From assembly GCA_035604635.1 (NCBI GenBank), contig DATNIC010000212.1, positions 1 to 28,348 of the forward strand: a DNA stretch of 28,348 nt, in the 5' to 3' direction. The stretch is from DATNIC01 sp035604635. Lineage in GTDB: Bacteria; Vulcanimicrobiota; Vulcanimicrobiia; Vulcanimicrobiales; Vulcanimicrobiaceae. Of this stretch, positions 21,783-28,348 are shown piece after piece. Under the pieces are notes generated by a model, which was not told the origin of the DNA, searched no databases, and was given only the letters and a program-made list of their open reading frames with translations. How positions within the stretch are numbered: position 1 is the stretch's first letter; every line of letters starts with the position of its first letter. The translations under genes were made by a program, and so were the position numbers.

Positions 21783-23127
21783 CCGGGACGATCGCCTCGA
21801 TCAGCGCCGCAGTCTCGGGCGCGTCGGCAAGCGTGCCGACCGCTTCGCGCAACTTTGCGGTGCGACCGGGAAAGATCGGATCGACGAGCGCCTGCGCTTT
21901 GGCGAAGAGCTCCTTGTCGGTCAGCGGCCGCTCGAGGCTGCCGCGCGCATGCTCGACGTGCTCTTCGAATCGCGTCCCGTCGGAGAGCCGGACCTCGACG
22001 CGGACTTCGTCGCGCGCGACGTCGGACTGCGGCGAGAGCTCCGTCTTGGCGCGCAGCGCCCGAACGTCGTCGCGTATGACGCGCTCGTCGGAGAATTGCG
22101 CAAGTCCGACCCTGCCGTCGCAGATGCCGGCAGCGACACCGTGAATCGCGCTGAAGCGCGCTTGCAGCCCGTCGTGTGGATCGGGATTCCCCATCAGCTC
22201 CGGGACCAGCGGATGACAACGGACCGTGACGCGCTCGATCGCCGCCGGCTGCGCTATACGCGGCGATAGCGCCACGGCGGCGTCGATCGCCGGATGCGCG
22301 ACGATCCCGCAGGGATATGGTTTGTACGTGTTCTTTAGTAATTCGAAGTTTTTGCGCAGATCGACGTCGAGCTCGCCGATCCGATGCGGGATGCTGGTGA
22401 CGTCGGCGAAACCGTGGGGCGCTTCGAGGGCATCGGGCGGTGCGGTGAACCCACGTTGCGCCAGGATCGCTGCGAGGATCCCGTTCGCCGCCGCCTTGCC
22501 GGCGTGAAACGCTTTGACCATCGAGCCGAAACTTTCGCGGTGCCCCAAGAGCGACGACGCCGCGATCCCGAGTGCCTGCGCGGTTCGATCGGCATCGAGC
22601 TCGAGTAACCACGCCGCGGCCGCGGCGGCGCCGAGGACTCCGCACGTACCGGTGATGTGCCAGCCGTGGTCGTAGTGCGCCGGCGAGATCGCGACCCCGA
22701 CGCGCAGTTGAACTTCACATCCGAGCGCGAACGCCGTCAGCGCTCGCGCACCGCTCGGCCTCGTGTAGGCGAGCATCCCCAGCAGCGTCGCCATCGCTGC
22801 GGCCGACGGATGGATCACGGTGACGAGATGCGTATCGTCGTAGTCGTCGACGTGCGCCGCAAAACCATTCGCGAGCGAACCGTACTGCGCGTCGGCGCGT
22901 TCGGCCCGGCCCGCGATTGGGACCGTCGGCGTCCCACCGCTGTGCCCCGCGACTCGCAGGATGATCTCGACGCCTTCGTGGCGGCTCGCTCCGATCGCGA
23001 CGGCGAGGATGTTGAACAGCGAGCGCTTCGCTTCGTGCGCGACCGGTGCGGGAAGGTCGGCAGGCCGGAAGCCCGCGATCGCGCTCGCGAGTCCACGCGT
23101 CACTGCGTGCGCGGAAGCCGTGGTCAT
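21763..23127 (-). CDS. MmgE/PrpD family protein
   Basis: A 454-residue cytosolic protein of full family length. The N-terminal all-helical domain holds AKRSLFNILAVAIGASR, NGFAAHVDDYDDTHLVTVIHPSAA (the conserved DD..DDTH..HP active-site segment), HGWHITGTCGVLGAAAAAAWLL and GSMVKAFHAGKAAANG. The C-terminal domain holds LKNTYKPYPCGIVAHPAIDA and ERPLTDKELFAKAQALV. Members include 2-methylcitrate dehydratase PrpD, aconitate decarboxylase and iminodisuccinate hydrolase, so the substrate here is open. The ATG at 23127 overlaps the upstream TGA (ATGA) and has AGGAG at six-base spacing inside that gene's last codons. It is third in the overlapping four-gene operon. Pairing with a D-aminoacylase hints at amino-acid-derivative breakdown (inference). 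Confidence 0.93.
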   Translation of the reverse strand: MTTASAHAVTRGLASAIAGFRPADLPAPVAHEAKRSLFNILAVAIGASRHEGVEIILRVAGHSGGTPTVPIAGRAERADAQYGSLANGFAAHVDDYDDTHLVTVIHPSAAAMATLLGMLAYTRPSGARALTAFALGCEVQLRVGVAISPAHYDHGWHITGTCGVLGAAAAAAWLLELDADRTAQALGIAASSLLGHRESFGSMVKAFHAGKAAANGILAAILAQRGFTAPPDALEAPHGFADVTSIPHRIGELDVDLRKNFELLKNTYKPYPCGIVAHPAIDAAVALSPRIAQPAAIERVTVRCHPLVPELMGNPDPHDGLQARFSAIHGVAAGICDGRVGLAQFSDERVIRDDVRALRAKTELSPQSDVARDEVRVEVRLSDGTRFEEHVEHARGSLERPLTDKELFAKAQALVDPIFPGRTAKLREAVGTLADAPETAALIEAIVPDGARGH

Positions 23128-23903
23128 CGTGAGCTCCTGGGGGAAGGGGAGAATCGCGAGCTGCGCGGAGAGGGCGTGATCGGCGGGAACGACATCGCAG
23201 GCCTTGGTGCCGGCGGAGTCGCTTCGGGATCGAGATTGTCGAACGCGGGGATCGCGCGCTCGACGCCGAGCGTGATCGCGTCGCTGACTTTGCTGATATA
23301 TCCGCGAACGACGTAGCGTCCCTGCGCGCGCGGCCGGGCCAACCGGCTCAAGCGTATCGTATCGCCGTCGTCCCCGACCAGGGTCGGGACGCCGGCGATG
23401 AGTTGCGAGACCCCGGCGACGGTCACCGCGGTCCCGTCTTTGAGCGCTTTCGCCGACGCAATCGCAAGCGGCGTTGCAAAGGCGATCGGGCTATCGGAGG
23501 ACGGATGGACGATCGAACCGAGGATGCTGACGCGCAGGGTGTACGTTCCGGGCGCGAGGCTGCGACGATCGTTGGTCGTCGCATCCCACACCAGCGACCC
23601 GAGCGACGTGGCTCCCGGCGGAAGCGGGATGCGCCGCTCGATTTCGATGGCCTTGTGCCCGAACAGCGAACTGTAAAGCTGCGTGTTTTCGTCGCGAACC
23701 TCGATTTCGTAGAGATCCGTCGTCAAGAAACTCACGATCACGGGCACCTGACCGGGATTGCGCAAGCCGATCGTCACCGTGACCGGCGCGAGCAACTCGT
23801 TCGCGGTGCGCTTGATGCTGACGCTGAGCCCGATCGGCGGGACGGTCGCTGCGATCAATGCGACCGCGAGCACGACGACGAAGCAGAGACGCAGGTCAGC
23901 CAC
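23124..23903 (-). CDS. Secreted protein with BsuPI-like domain
   Basis: A 259-residue protein with an N-terminal signal/anchor (FVVVLAVALIAATVPPIG). The middle (about 35-130) reads VTVTIGLRNPGQVPVIVSFLTTD, LYEIEVRDENTQLYSS, then IPLPPGATSLGSLVWD and LAPGTYTLRVSILG. This order is that of the BsuPI (intracellular proteinase inhibitor) fold, known from exported bacterial proteins of mostly unknown role. A second beta-rich part contains GVSQLIAGVPTLVGDDGDTIRLSRLARPRAQGRYVVRGYISKV, resembling an OB-like or NEAT-neighbour segment without a firm match. The tail ends in two PSPRSSR copies. The start GTG 23903 overlaps the deacylase stop by eight bases; the stop overlaps the MmgE/PrpD start. An exported protein between two cytosolic enzymes is unusual. 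Confidence 0.78.
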   Translation of the reverse strand: MADLRLCFVVVLAVALIAATVPPIGLSVSIKRTANELLAPVTVTIGLRNPGQVPVIVSFLTTDLYEIEVRDENTQLYSSLFGHKAIEIERRIPLPPGATSLGSLVWDATTNDRRSLAPGTYTLRVSILGSIVHPSSDSPIAFATPLAIASAKALKDGTAVTVAGVSQLIAGVPTLVGDDGDTIRLSRLARPRAQGRYVVRGYISKVSDAITLGVERAIPAFDNLDPEATPPAPRPAMSFPPITPSPRSSRFSPSPRSSR

Positions 23904-25479
23904 GTCCGCCCCGCAAGATGCGTCCGGCGCGCTCGGACGTCGCTTCGCCTGCTTTGACGGCGGCGCGGCCGTTTACGTAGACATGAAAGATGCCGCCTGG
24001 GTAGGCGTAGGGCTGTTCGTACGTGGCGCGATCGACGATCTTGTCCTCGTCGAAGACGACGAGATCGGCATAGCGGCCGATAGCGATCGTGCCGCGCTCG
24101 GCGATGCCGAAAATCTCGGCCGGGAGCGCCGTCATGCGGTGGATTGCTTCAGCCATTTCGAGGGTTCCGCGCTGCCGCACGAAGCGGCCGAAGACGCGTG
24201 GGAAGCAGCCGAACGTCCGCGGATGCGGCATCCCTCGTGCGGTCGGTCCCGAAGGCGCCCGAGCCGATGCGTCGCTTCCCACGCAGACGAAGTCCGCGCT
24301 CAGGACGGTCGCGACGTCGTCCTCCGACATGACGAAGAAAGCGCACTCCACCTCGAGTTCTTCGTCGTCGAGGAGCCGGATCACCGCGCGGGCCGGCGAG
24401 AGGCGCCATCGCTGCGCGAGCTCGTCGATGCGCAGGCCGACGAGCTGTGAGTTGCGTTCACCGCGGACGTCCGTAATCAGCATGTCATGCCATACTTCAT
24501 CGTAGCGAAAATTGAGCGCGAGCGCGATCGCTGACGAAGCTTGCGGATCGCGCAGCCTTGCCAACGTCGCGTCGGGACCGCCGCGACGAGTCTGTTCGGG
24601 AAGGATCGTCGCGAGATCGGTCCACATCGCGACGTAGGGATAGACGTCAGCGAAGACCCTCTCGCCGCGCGCTCGCGCACGATCGATCAACTCGAGTGAA
24701 GCATGCACCTTGCCCCAATTGCGCTTCCACGCTGCTTTGTGATGCGAGCACTGGACTGCGACATCGGCTCGCGCGCCGATCGCCAGGGCCTCGGCAACCG
24801 CGTCGAGCAGGCCGTCGCCTTCGTCGCGCAGGTGCGAGACGTAGCGCGGCGCACCGGCACAGCGCGCAGCGATGGAAAGCGCCGTGAGTTCGTCGACGTC
24901 CGCGTAGCGCGACGGTTCGTAGACCAAGCCGCTGGAGACGCCCAGGGCACCTTGTTCGACTGCCTCGCGCACGAGGAGGGCTTGCGCCTTGAGCTCGTCG
25001 CCGTCGAGCCGCCGCTCCGACGGACCGCTAATGCACGCGCGTGTCGTTCCGAGTCCAACGAGCGACGCGACGTTGAGCGCGACGCCCTCGCGCTCGACGA
25101 GCGAAAAAAATTCATCGAAGCTCGACCATGCGACCTCGACGCCGTAGGGCGCAGCATGATGCTTCCGTCGCTCGAGGGCGTAACCGTGCAACGGCGCGGG
25201 CGACGATCCGCAGTTTCCCCCGATCTCCGTCGTGACGCCCTGGTGAATCTTCCCGAGCGCGCGGCCATCTGCGAGCCATAACTCGTCCGAGTGGGAATGG
25301 ACATCGATGAAGCCCGGCGCGAGCGCCGCTCCGTAACACGGGACACGCTCGAGAGCATCACGATCGCTCAGATCGCCGATGAGCGCGATGCGATCGTCCG
25401 CAATAGCGACGTCCGTCACGAAAGGTGCGCTCCCGGTCCCATCGTAGATTCGGCCTCCTTCGAAAATGGTGGTCAGCAT
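23896..25479 (-). CDS. N-acyl-D-amino-acid deacylase family amidohydrolase
   Basis: A 527-residue metal-dependent amidohydrolase, predicted cytosolic. LAPGFIDVHSHSD gives metal ligands His61 and His63, and EIGGNCGSSPAP gives Cys90, the bridging cysteine found in D-aminoacylases. YVSHLRDEG and VQCSHHKAAW carry further His ligands, and VCVGSDASA the catalytic aspartate. The last part (GTIAIGRYADLVVFDEDKIVDRATY) is the usual amidohydrolase beta-cap. Known members release free D-amino acids or process dihydropyrimidine-like imides. Length matches the family. The ATG at 25479 is the first codon of the overlapping leftward operon, and the gene diverges from the KGG genes across 69 bases. The precise N-acyl substrate is unknown. 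Confidence 0.92.
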   Translation of the reverse strand: MLTTIFEGGRIYDGTGSAPFVTDVAIADDRIALIGDLSDRDALERVPCYGAALAPGFIDVHSHSDELWLADGRALGKIHQGVTTEIGGNCGSSPAPLHGYALERRKHHAAPYGVEVAWSSFDEFFSLVEREGVALNVASLVGLGTTRACISGPSERRLDGDELKAQALLVREAVEQGALGVSSGLVYEPSRYADVDELTALSIAARCAGAPRYVSHLRDEGDGLLDAVAEALAIGARADVAVQCSHHKAAWKRNWGKVHASLELIDRARARGERVFADVYPYVAMWTDLATILPEQTRRGGPDATLARLRDPQASSAIALALNFRYDEVWHDMLITDVRGERNSQLVGLRIDELAQRWRLSPARAVIRLLDDEELEVECAFFVMSEDDVATVLSADFVCVGSDASARAPSGPTARGMPHPRTFGCFPRVFGRFVRQRGTLEMAEAIHRMTALPAEIFGIAERGTIAIGRYADLVVFDEDKIVDRATYEQPYAYPGGIFHVYVNGRAAVKAGEATSERAGRILRGGRG

Positions 25480-25548
25480 TGGTTTAGCGGGCGCTCGGAT
25501 GGGTACGTGCCAGGGAGAACTCGATAGCTTGGAGGTCTTTGGTATCGT

Positions 25549-25770
25549 ATGGCCACGAACGAGGGCAACGGCGGGGGAATGAGCGTCCGCGAGGCTGGGA
25601 AGCGCGGCGGCGACCGCGTGAAGGCGAAATACGGGTCGCAGTTTTACGAATTGATCGGTCGCAAAGGCGGGGAAGCGACCAAGGGCAAGTACGGTCCGGA
25701 ATTCTACGAGCAGATCGGCCAGAAGGGCGGCCAGAGTCAGCGTCGTTCGACGGAGCGTACAAATTCATAA
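25549..25770 (+). CDS. KGG-repeat stress protein (GsiB/LEA-like)
   Basis: A 73-residue, highly charged, Gly-rich protein with three repeats of about 20 residues ending in GKRGG, GRKGG and GQKGG; two repeats carry the FYE-IG motif (YGSQFYELIGRKGG, YGPEFYEQIGQKGG). This is the KGG/GsiB general stress pattern, related to plant LEA group 1 (Em) hydrophilins. Such proteins are disordered, cytosolic and protect against drying, heat or starvation. GGAGG lies 13 bases before ATG 25549, a rather long spacing. A second copy with four repeats follows 31 bases downstream, so this is a tandem pair. Confidence 0.9.
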   Translation: MATNEGNGGGMSVREAGKRGGDRVKAKYGSQFYELIGRKGGEATKGKYGPEFYEQIGQKGGQSQRRSTERTNS

Positions 25771-25772
25771 AC

Positions 25773-25786
25773 GCCCCTAACGGGGC
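25773..25786 (+). other. Small GC hairpin between the two KGG genes
   Basis: GCCCC-TAAC-GGGGC, a perfect 5-bp stem two bases after the first KGG stop, followed by GTATAGGGG, which supplies the ribosome-binding site of the second gene. No T-tract follows, so it could tune the ratio of the two proteins but is not a typical terminator. Confidence 0.35.
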
Positions 25787-25801
25787 CGTATAGGGGTCTT
25801 C

Positions 25802-26152
25802 ATGTCCGAGGGTAAGCGCCCGCGTGCGGGCGACGCGAAGGAGCAGCAGGACGAGGATAAGCCGGGCGGCGAGATGTCGGTCCGGGAAGCGGGGAAAAAA
25901 GGCGGAGACACGGTCCGCAATCGCTACGGATCGGGGTTCTACGAAAAAATCGGCCGCAAGGGCGGCCAGGTCACGCGCGAGCGTCACGGAGCTGAATTCT
26001 ACGAGGCCATCGGACAAAAAGGCGGCAAGGTCGTCAAGGATAAGTACGGGCCCAACTTCTACGAAGAGATTGGCCACAAGGGCGGTCAAAAAGTCAAGAA
26101 GCTGATCGCCGAAGCAAAAAAGAACGCGCAATCCAAAGATCGCAAGAGCTAA
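25802..26152 (+). CDS. KGG-repeat stress protein, longer paralogue
   Basis: A 116-residue hydrophilic protein. An acidic/basic N-terminal linker (residues 1-24) precedes MSVREAGKKGG, the same opening as the first KGG protein (MSVREAGKRGG). Then come YGSGFYEKIGRKGG, HGAEFYEAIGQKGG and YGPNFYEEIGHKGG, and a Lys-rich tail. It therefore has four KGG units. The GsiB/Em-like pattern suggests a disordered desiccation or general stress protectant. ATG 25802 follows AGGGG at five-base spacing. The stop overlaps that of the convergent lipoprotein gene by four bases. Tandem duplication with gain or loss of one repeat explains the pair. Confidence 0.9.
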   Translation: MSEGKRPRAGDAKEQQDEDKPGGEMSVREAGKKGGDTVRNRYGSGFYEKIGRKGGQVTRERHGAEFYEAIGQKGGKVVKDKYGPNFYEEIGHKGGQKVKKLIAEAKKNAQSKDRKS

Positions 26153-26673
26153 CGGAGTTCGCGACACGCACCTTCGCGGATGATTCGCCGAGTCTCGCGC
26201 AAGACGGCGCTCGGCGGGACATTTCCATCGGGCTGCAACGTCGCGACGCGCGTCGCGGTCGCCCACAAGAACCCATCGCGCCGGAACGACGAGATCTCGC
26301 AACCGGCTTCGCTTCCGGCCGGTTTCGCGCCCTCGACGCCGCCGCCGTTCGACGGCCACTGCGAAAGGGCGAAGAGCCGGCCGCTTGATTCATACTCGAC
26401 GCCCAGGCCGCGGTTCTTGCGCAGATCTTCTCCGGAGAATGCCGGGAGCACCGCAGCAGTGACGATCGTGACGTGCTGCGGGATGAACGGTTTGAATCCG
26501 ATTCCGTCCAATGCTTCCGCGAGCGGATGTTCCTCACCACGCCGTGCGATCAATGCAGGAATCGGGGTTGCAGTCGCATTGGGAGCGGGCTCGCTCGAAG
26601 CCGAGTGATGGAACCAGCCGCAGGAACTGCACGAAAGCGCGACCCATAACAGGGCCAAGATACGTAGCTGCAT
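26149..26673 (-). CDS. Lipoprotein of unknown function
   Basis: A 174-residue probable lipoprotein: MQLRILALLWVALSCSSCGWF has a hydrophobic stretch and two candidate lipid cysteines (15 and 18). After a low-complexity linker (SSEPAPNATATPIPA) comes a folded-looking part with ALDGIGFKPFIPQHVTIVTAAVLPAFSG, YESSGRLFALSQWPSN, and a Cys-containing C-terminus. No family is recognised. Its ATG at 26673 is only 20 bases from the divergent isomerase ATG, so the promoters must lie inside the neighbouring coding regions. Its TAG overlaps the end of the KGG gene. Confidence 0.75.
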   Translation of the reverse strand: MQLRILALLWVALSCSSCGWFHHSASSEPAPNATATPIPALIARRGEEHPLAEALDGIGFKPFIPQHVTIVTAAVLPAFSGEDLRKNRGLGVEYESSGRLFALSQWPSNGGGVEGAKPAGSEAGCEISSFRRDGFLWATATRVATLQPDGNVPPSAVLRETRRIIREGACRELR

Positions 26674-26693
26674 GCGAGTTGTTCCATTCTAGT

Positions 26694-27764
26694 ATGAAGG
26701 TCCACAACCTCGACGATACGAGCGCATTTTCGAAGCTCGATCCTGCCGGCATGCTGCCGACGGTACTCTCGTTCCCGGACATGCTCGAGACGGCCCGCCG
26801 TATTGCGCTGGATGCGCACCTGATGCCGCCGGAGACGTTCCGGAACGTCGTCGTCTCGGGTTTGGGCGGATCGGCGATCGGCGGAGATCTCGCCCGCGCG
26901 CTCCTGGGAGGTTCGCTCCGCATTCCGATGGCGGTCAACCGTGACTACGGCATCCCCGCCTTCGTCGGCGAAGGGACGCTCTTCATCGCGTCGTCCTACT
27001 CGGGGAACACCGAAGAGACGCTCGCCGCGACGCAAGAGGCTCAGGAACACGGCGCGACGATCGTCACGATCACGAGCGGTGGGCGCCTGCGCGAGCTCGC
27101 GCACGAAGGCGGACATCCGACGGTCTTGGTCCCCGGCGGCTACCAGCCGCGCGCGGCGCTGGCCTTCAGCCTCGTCCCGGTCCTCGTCATTCTGATGCGC
27201 TTGGGCGCGATTTCGATCGACGACGCTGCATTCGATGAAGCCGTCGAAGTCGCGCGTTCGATTGCGTCACGACACGGTCCCGATGTCGCGACCGAAAAGA
27301 ACCCTGCGAAGCGTCTTGCCGAAAATCTGTGCGGGCGCCTGCCCGTCATTTATGGGAGCGAAGGCTACCGTGGCGTCGTCGCGCTGCGCTGGAAAGGCCA
27401 GATCAACGAAAACGCCAAGGCGCCCGCCGCCGCGAACGTCTTTCCCGAGCTCAATCACAACGAGATCCTCTCGTGGTCGGGCCCCGAGGCACAATTGGCG
27501 AGCATGCACGTCGTCATCTTGCGCGATCCCAGAGAATCGCGGGCGATTGCGGCGCGCGTCGAGCTGACCAAGGCGGTGATCGCAAAGCACGCCGGCATCA
27601 CGGAGGTGTGGAGTGAGGGTTCGAGCAGCTTCGCGAAGCTGTGCTCGCTCGTCTATATCGCCGACTTCGTCTCGGTCTACTTGGCGTATTTGTACGGCGT
27701 CGATCCGTCGACGATCGACGCGATCGACTTCCTCAAGCACGAACTCGCGAAGTTGCCGCGCTAG
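26694..27764 (+). CDS. Bifunctional phosphoglucose/phosphomannose isomerase
   Basis: A 356-residue cytosolic sugar isomerase with two SIS domains. FRNVVVSGLGGSAIGGDLARALL starts the first domain, SSYSGNTEETLAA is the phosphate-binding Ser/Thr loop, and AANVFPELNHNEILSW supplies the catalytic Glu and His typical of the PGI/PMI family described from archaea and Actinobacteria. The enzyme interconverts fructose 6-phosphate with glucose 6-phosphate and mannose 6-phosphate. ATG 26694 begins MKVHNLDDTSAFSKLDPAGML; the frame is open upstream but codes antisense to the lipoprotein gene. No clear ribosome-binding site is visible. It converges on lptC with six bases between stops. It may feed sugar nucleotides for envelope polysaccharide. 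Confidence 0.95.
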   Translation: MKVHNLDDTSAFSKLDPAGMLPTVLSFPDMLETARRIALDAHLMPPETFRNVVVSGLGGSAIGGDLARALLGGSLRIPMAVNRDYGIPAFVGEGTLFIASSYSGNTEETLAATQEAQEHGATIVTITSGGRLRELAHEGGHPTVLVPGGYQPRAALAFSLVPVLVILMRLGAISIDDAAFDEAVEVARSIASRHGPDVATEKNPAKRLAENLCGRLPVIYGSEGYRGVVALRWKGQINENAKAPAAANVFPELNHNEILSWSGPEAQLASMHVVILRDPRESRAIAARVELTKAVIAKHAGITEVWSEGSSSFAKLCSLVYIADFVSVYLAYLYGVDPSTIDAIDFLKHELAKLPR

Positions 27765-27770
27765 CGGCTC

Positions 27771-28322
27771 TTACCGAACGTGGCCGAGATCGATCGCGCC
27801 TTGCATCGCGCCCGCGCGGGATGTACCTTTTCGAAAATCGATCGTGACGTTCTTGACGACGACTTTCGCGCCGTCGTCGTCGATCGTGACCGCATGCGAG
27901 AGCGTCAGCGTCTGCGAGGCGTTCGTCCAGATCGCAGCGTCCGTGTCGAGCGTCCGATGATGTTTGGGATCGAGGATGAGGAGATGGATCGGCCCGTTCG
28001 CGCTGAAGTCATCGGTTACGGTGTTGACGGCCAAATGCTGCGCCGACAGTTTGACGAACGGTTTGCCTTTGCGAAAGAGGATGCCGTTATGGACGCCGTT
28101 GACTTCCGAAAGCGAACCGTCCGGACTCGTTTGAACGGTGTCGTAGTCGAACGTCCATGATGGGCCGGTGATCCGGCGGCCCTGCGCGAGGCCGTGTTCG
28201 ATGACGACCGGTCTCGCGCCGGGCGCAGGCGGCATGTCGAGTCCCGCGCGATAGACGCCGATTGCGACTGCGAGCAAAAGCCCCACACCGACGATGGTCC
28301 CAAGCATCCGGAAGACTCTCAT
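27771..28322 (-). CDS. lptC: LptC-like lipopolysaccharide export protein
   Basis: A 183-residue protein with one N-terminal membrane helix (MLGTIVGVGLLLAVAIGVYRA) and a periplasmic beta-jellyroll. Family features are the extended repeats ending in LSEVNGVHNGILFRKGKPFVKLSAQHLAVNTVTDDFSANGPIHL and the ALWTNASQTL-like stretch that in LptC lines the LPS-carrying groove. LptC sits on the inner-membrane LptBFG transporter and hands LPS to LptA. The length is close to E. coli LptC. The sequence similarity is at fold level, so the LptC call is likely rather than certain; an LptA/OstA-like protein is the alternative. ATG 28322 overlaps an upstream TGA (ATGA), and AAGGT precedes it. This is the main evidence for an outer membrane. 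Confidence 0.8.
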   Translation of the reverse strand: MRVFRMLGTIVGVGLLLAVAIGVYRAGLDMPPAPGARPVVIEHGLAQGRRITGPSWTFDYDTVQTSPDGSLSEVNGVHNGILFRKGKPFVKLSAQHLAVNTVTDDFSANGPIHLLILDPKHHRTLDTDAAIWTNASQTLTLSHAVTIDDDGAKVVVKNVTIDFRKGTSRAGAMQGAIDLGHVR

Positions 28323-28348
28323 ACCTTCGGTCCGGTGCCACGGCGACT
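28319..28348 (-). CDS. 3' end of a gene upstream of lptC (last nine codons)
   Basis: On the minus strand the bases before the lptC ATG read SRRGTGPKV then TGA, and the TGA overlaps the ATG (ATGA). This is the same coupling style seen in several operons of the window. The piece is too short to identify; KdsC, KdsD or another Lpt gene would be typical neighbours, but nothing here shows it. Confidence 0.4.
   Translation of the reverse strand, partial: SRRGTGPKV

Noticed and set aside
25773..25800. Rho-independent terminator between the KGG genes.
   Set aside because: The GC hairpin has no T-tract and is followed directly by the next gene's ribosome-binding site.
25484..26359. A 291-codon minus-strand frame over the KGG genes.
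   Set aside because: Leu/Arg/Asp-rich mirror of the KGG repeats; the repeat pattern FYE-IG-KGG is only meaningful on the plus strand.

Overview
This is a GC-rich bacterial chromosome segment, densely packed with genes on both strands, with many 4-base start/stop overlaps and frequent GTG/TTG starts. An LptC-like gene at the right end implies an outer membrane with lipopolysaccharide. That trait, together with a four-domain S1 protein, KGG-repeat stress proteins, a lysine-2,3-aminomutase-like enzyme and a DUF5069 protein, suggests an uncultured diderm of the Eremiobacterota (WPS-2) type. The phylum assignment is inference. No transposase, tRNA, rRNA, CRISPR array or phage gene was seen.

Left part (1-5655): a leftward operon reads KamA-family radical SAM enzyme, small ABM-domain protein, LOG-family nucleotide hydrolase (cut by the window edge). 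Diverging from it are an oligopeptide-type substrate-binding lipoprotein, a translationally coupled di-haem cytochrome c resembling thiosulfate dehydrogenase TsdA, and a LivK-type binding protein.

Centre-left (5663-12008): a leftward three-gene proton-translocating transhydrogenase operon (split alpha, then beta); a leftward pair of FAH-family hydrolase and NMT1/SsuA-like binding protein; a rightward DUF5069 gene; and a leftward trio of small genes (zinc-ribbon-like, secreted, CxxC protein).

Centre (12103-21005): all rightward. A lipoprotein overlaps a large secreted protein with macroglobulin/Ig-like beta-domains. It is followed by polA, a secreted DUF192 protein, mutM, an S1-type RNA-binding protein that appears to start with ATT, and coaE. 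This is a housekeeping replication/repair/translation/cofactor block.

Right part (20982-28348): a leftward overlapping operon holds an N-acyl-D-amino-acid deacylase, a secreted BsuPI-like protein, a full-length MmgE/PrpD protein and a shortened MmgE/PrpD paralogue lacking the conserved acidic/His motif. Then come two tandem KGG-repeat genes, a lipoprotein, a bifunctional phosphoglucose/phosphomannose isomerase and lptC, with the last codons of a coupled upstream gene.

The most notable non-coding signals are three intergenic copies of a GC-rich hairpin element whose stems differ but keep perfect pairing, a separate long nested palindrome before coaE, and the ATT start with a good ribosome-binding site on the S1 gene. 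Every gap between genes is under 300 bases.
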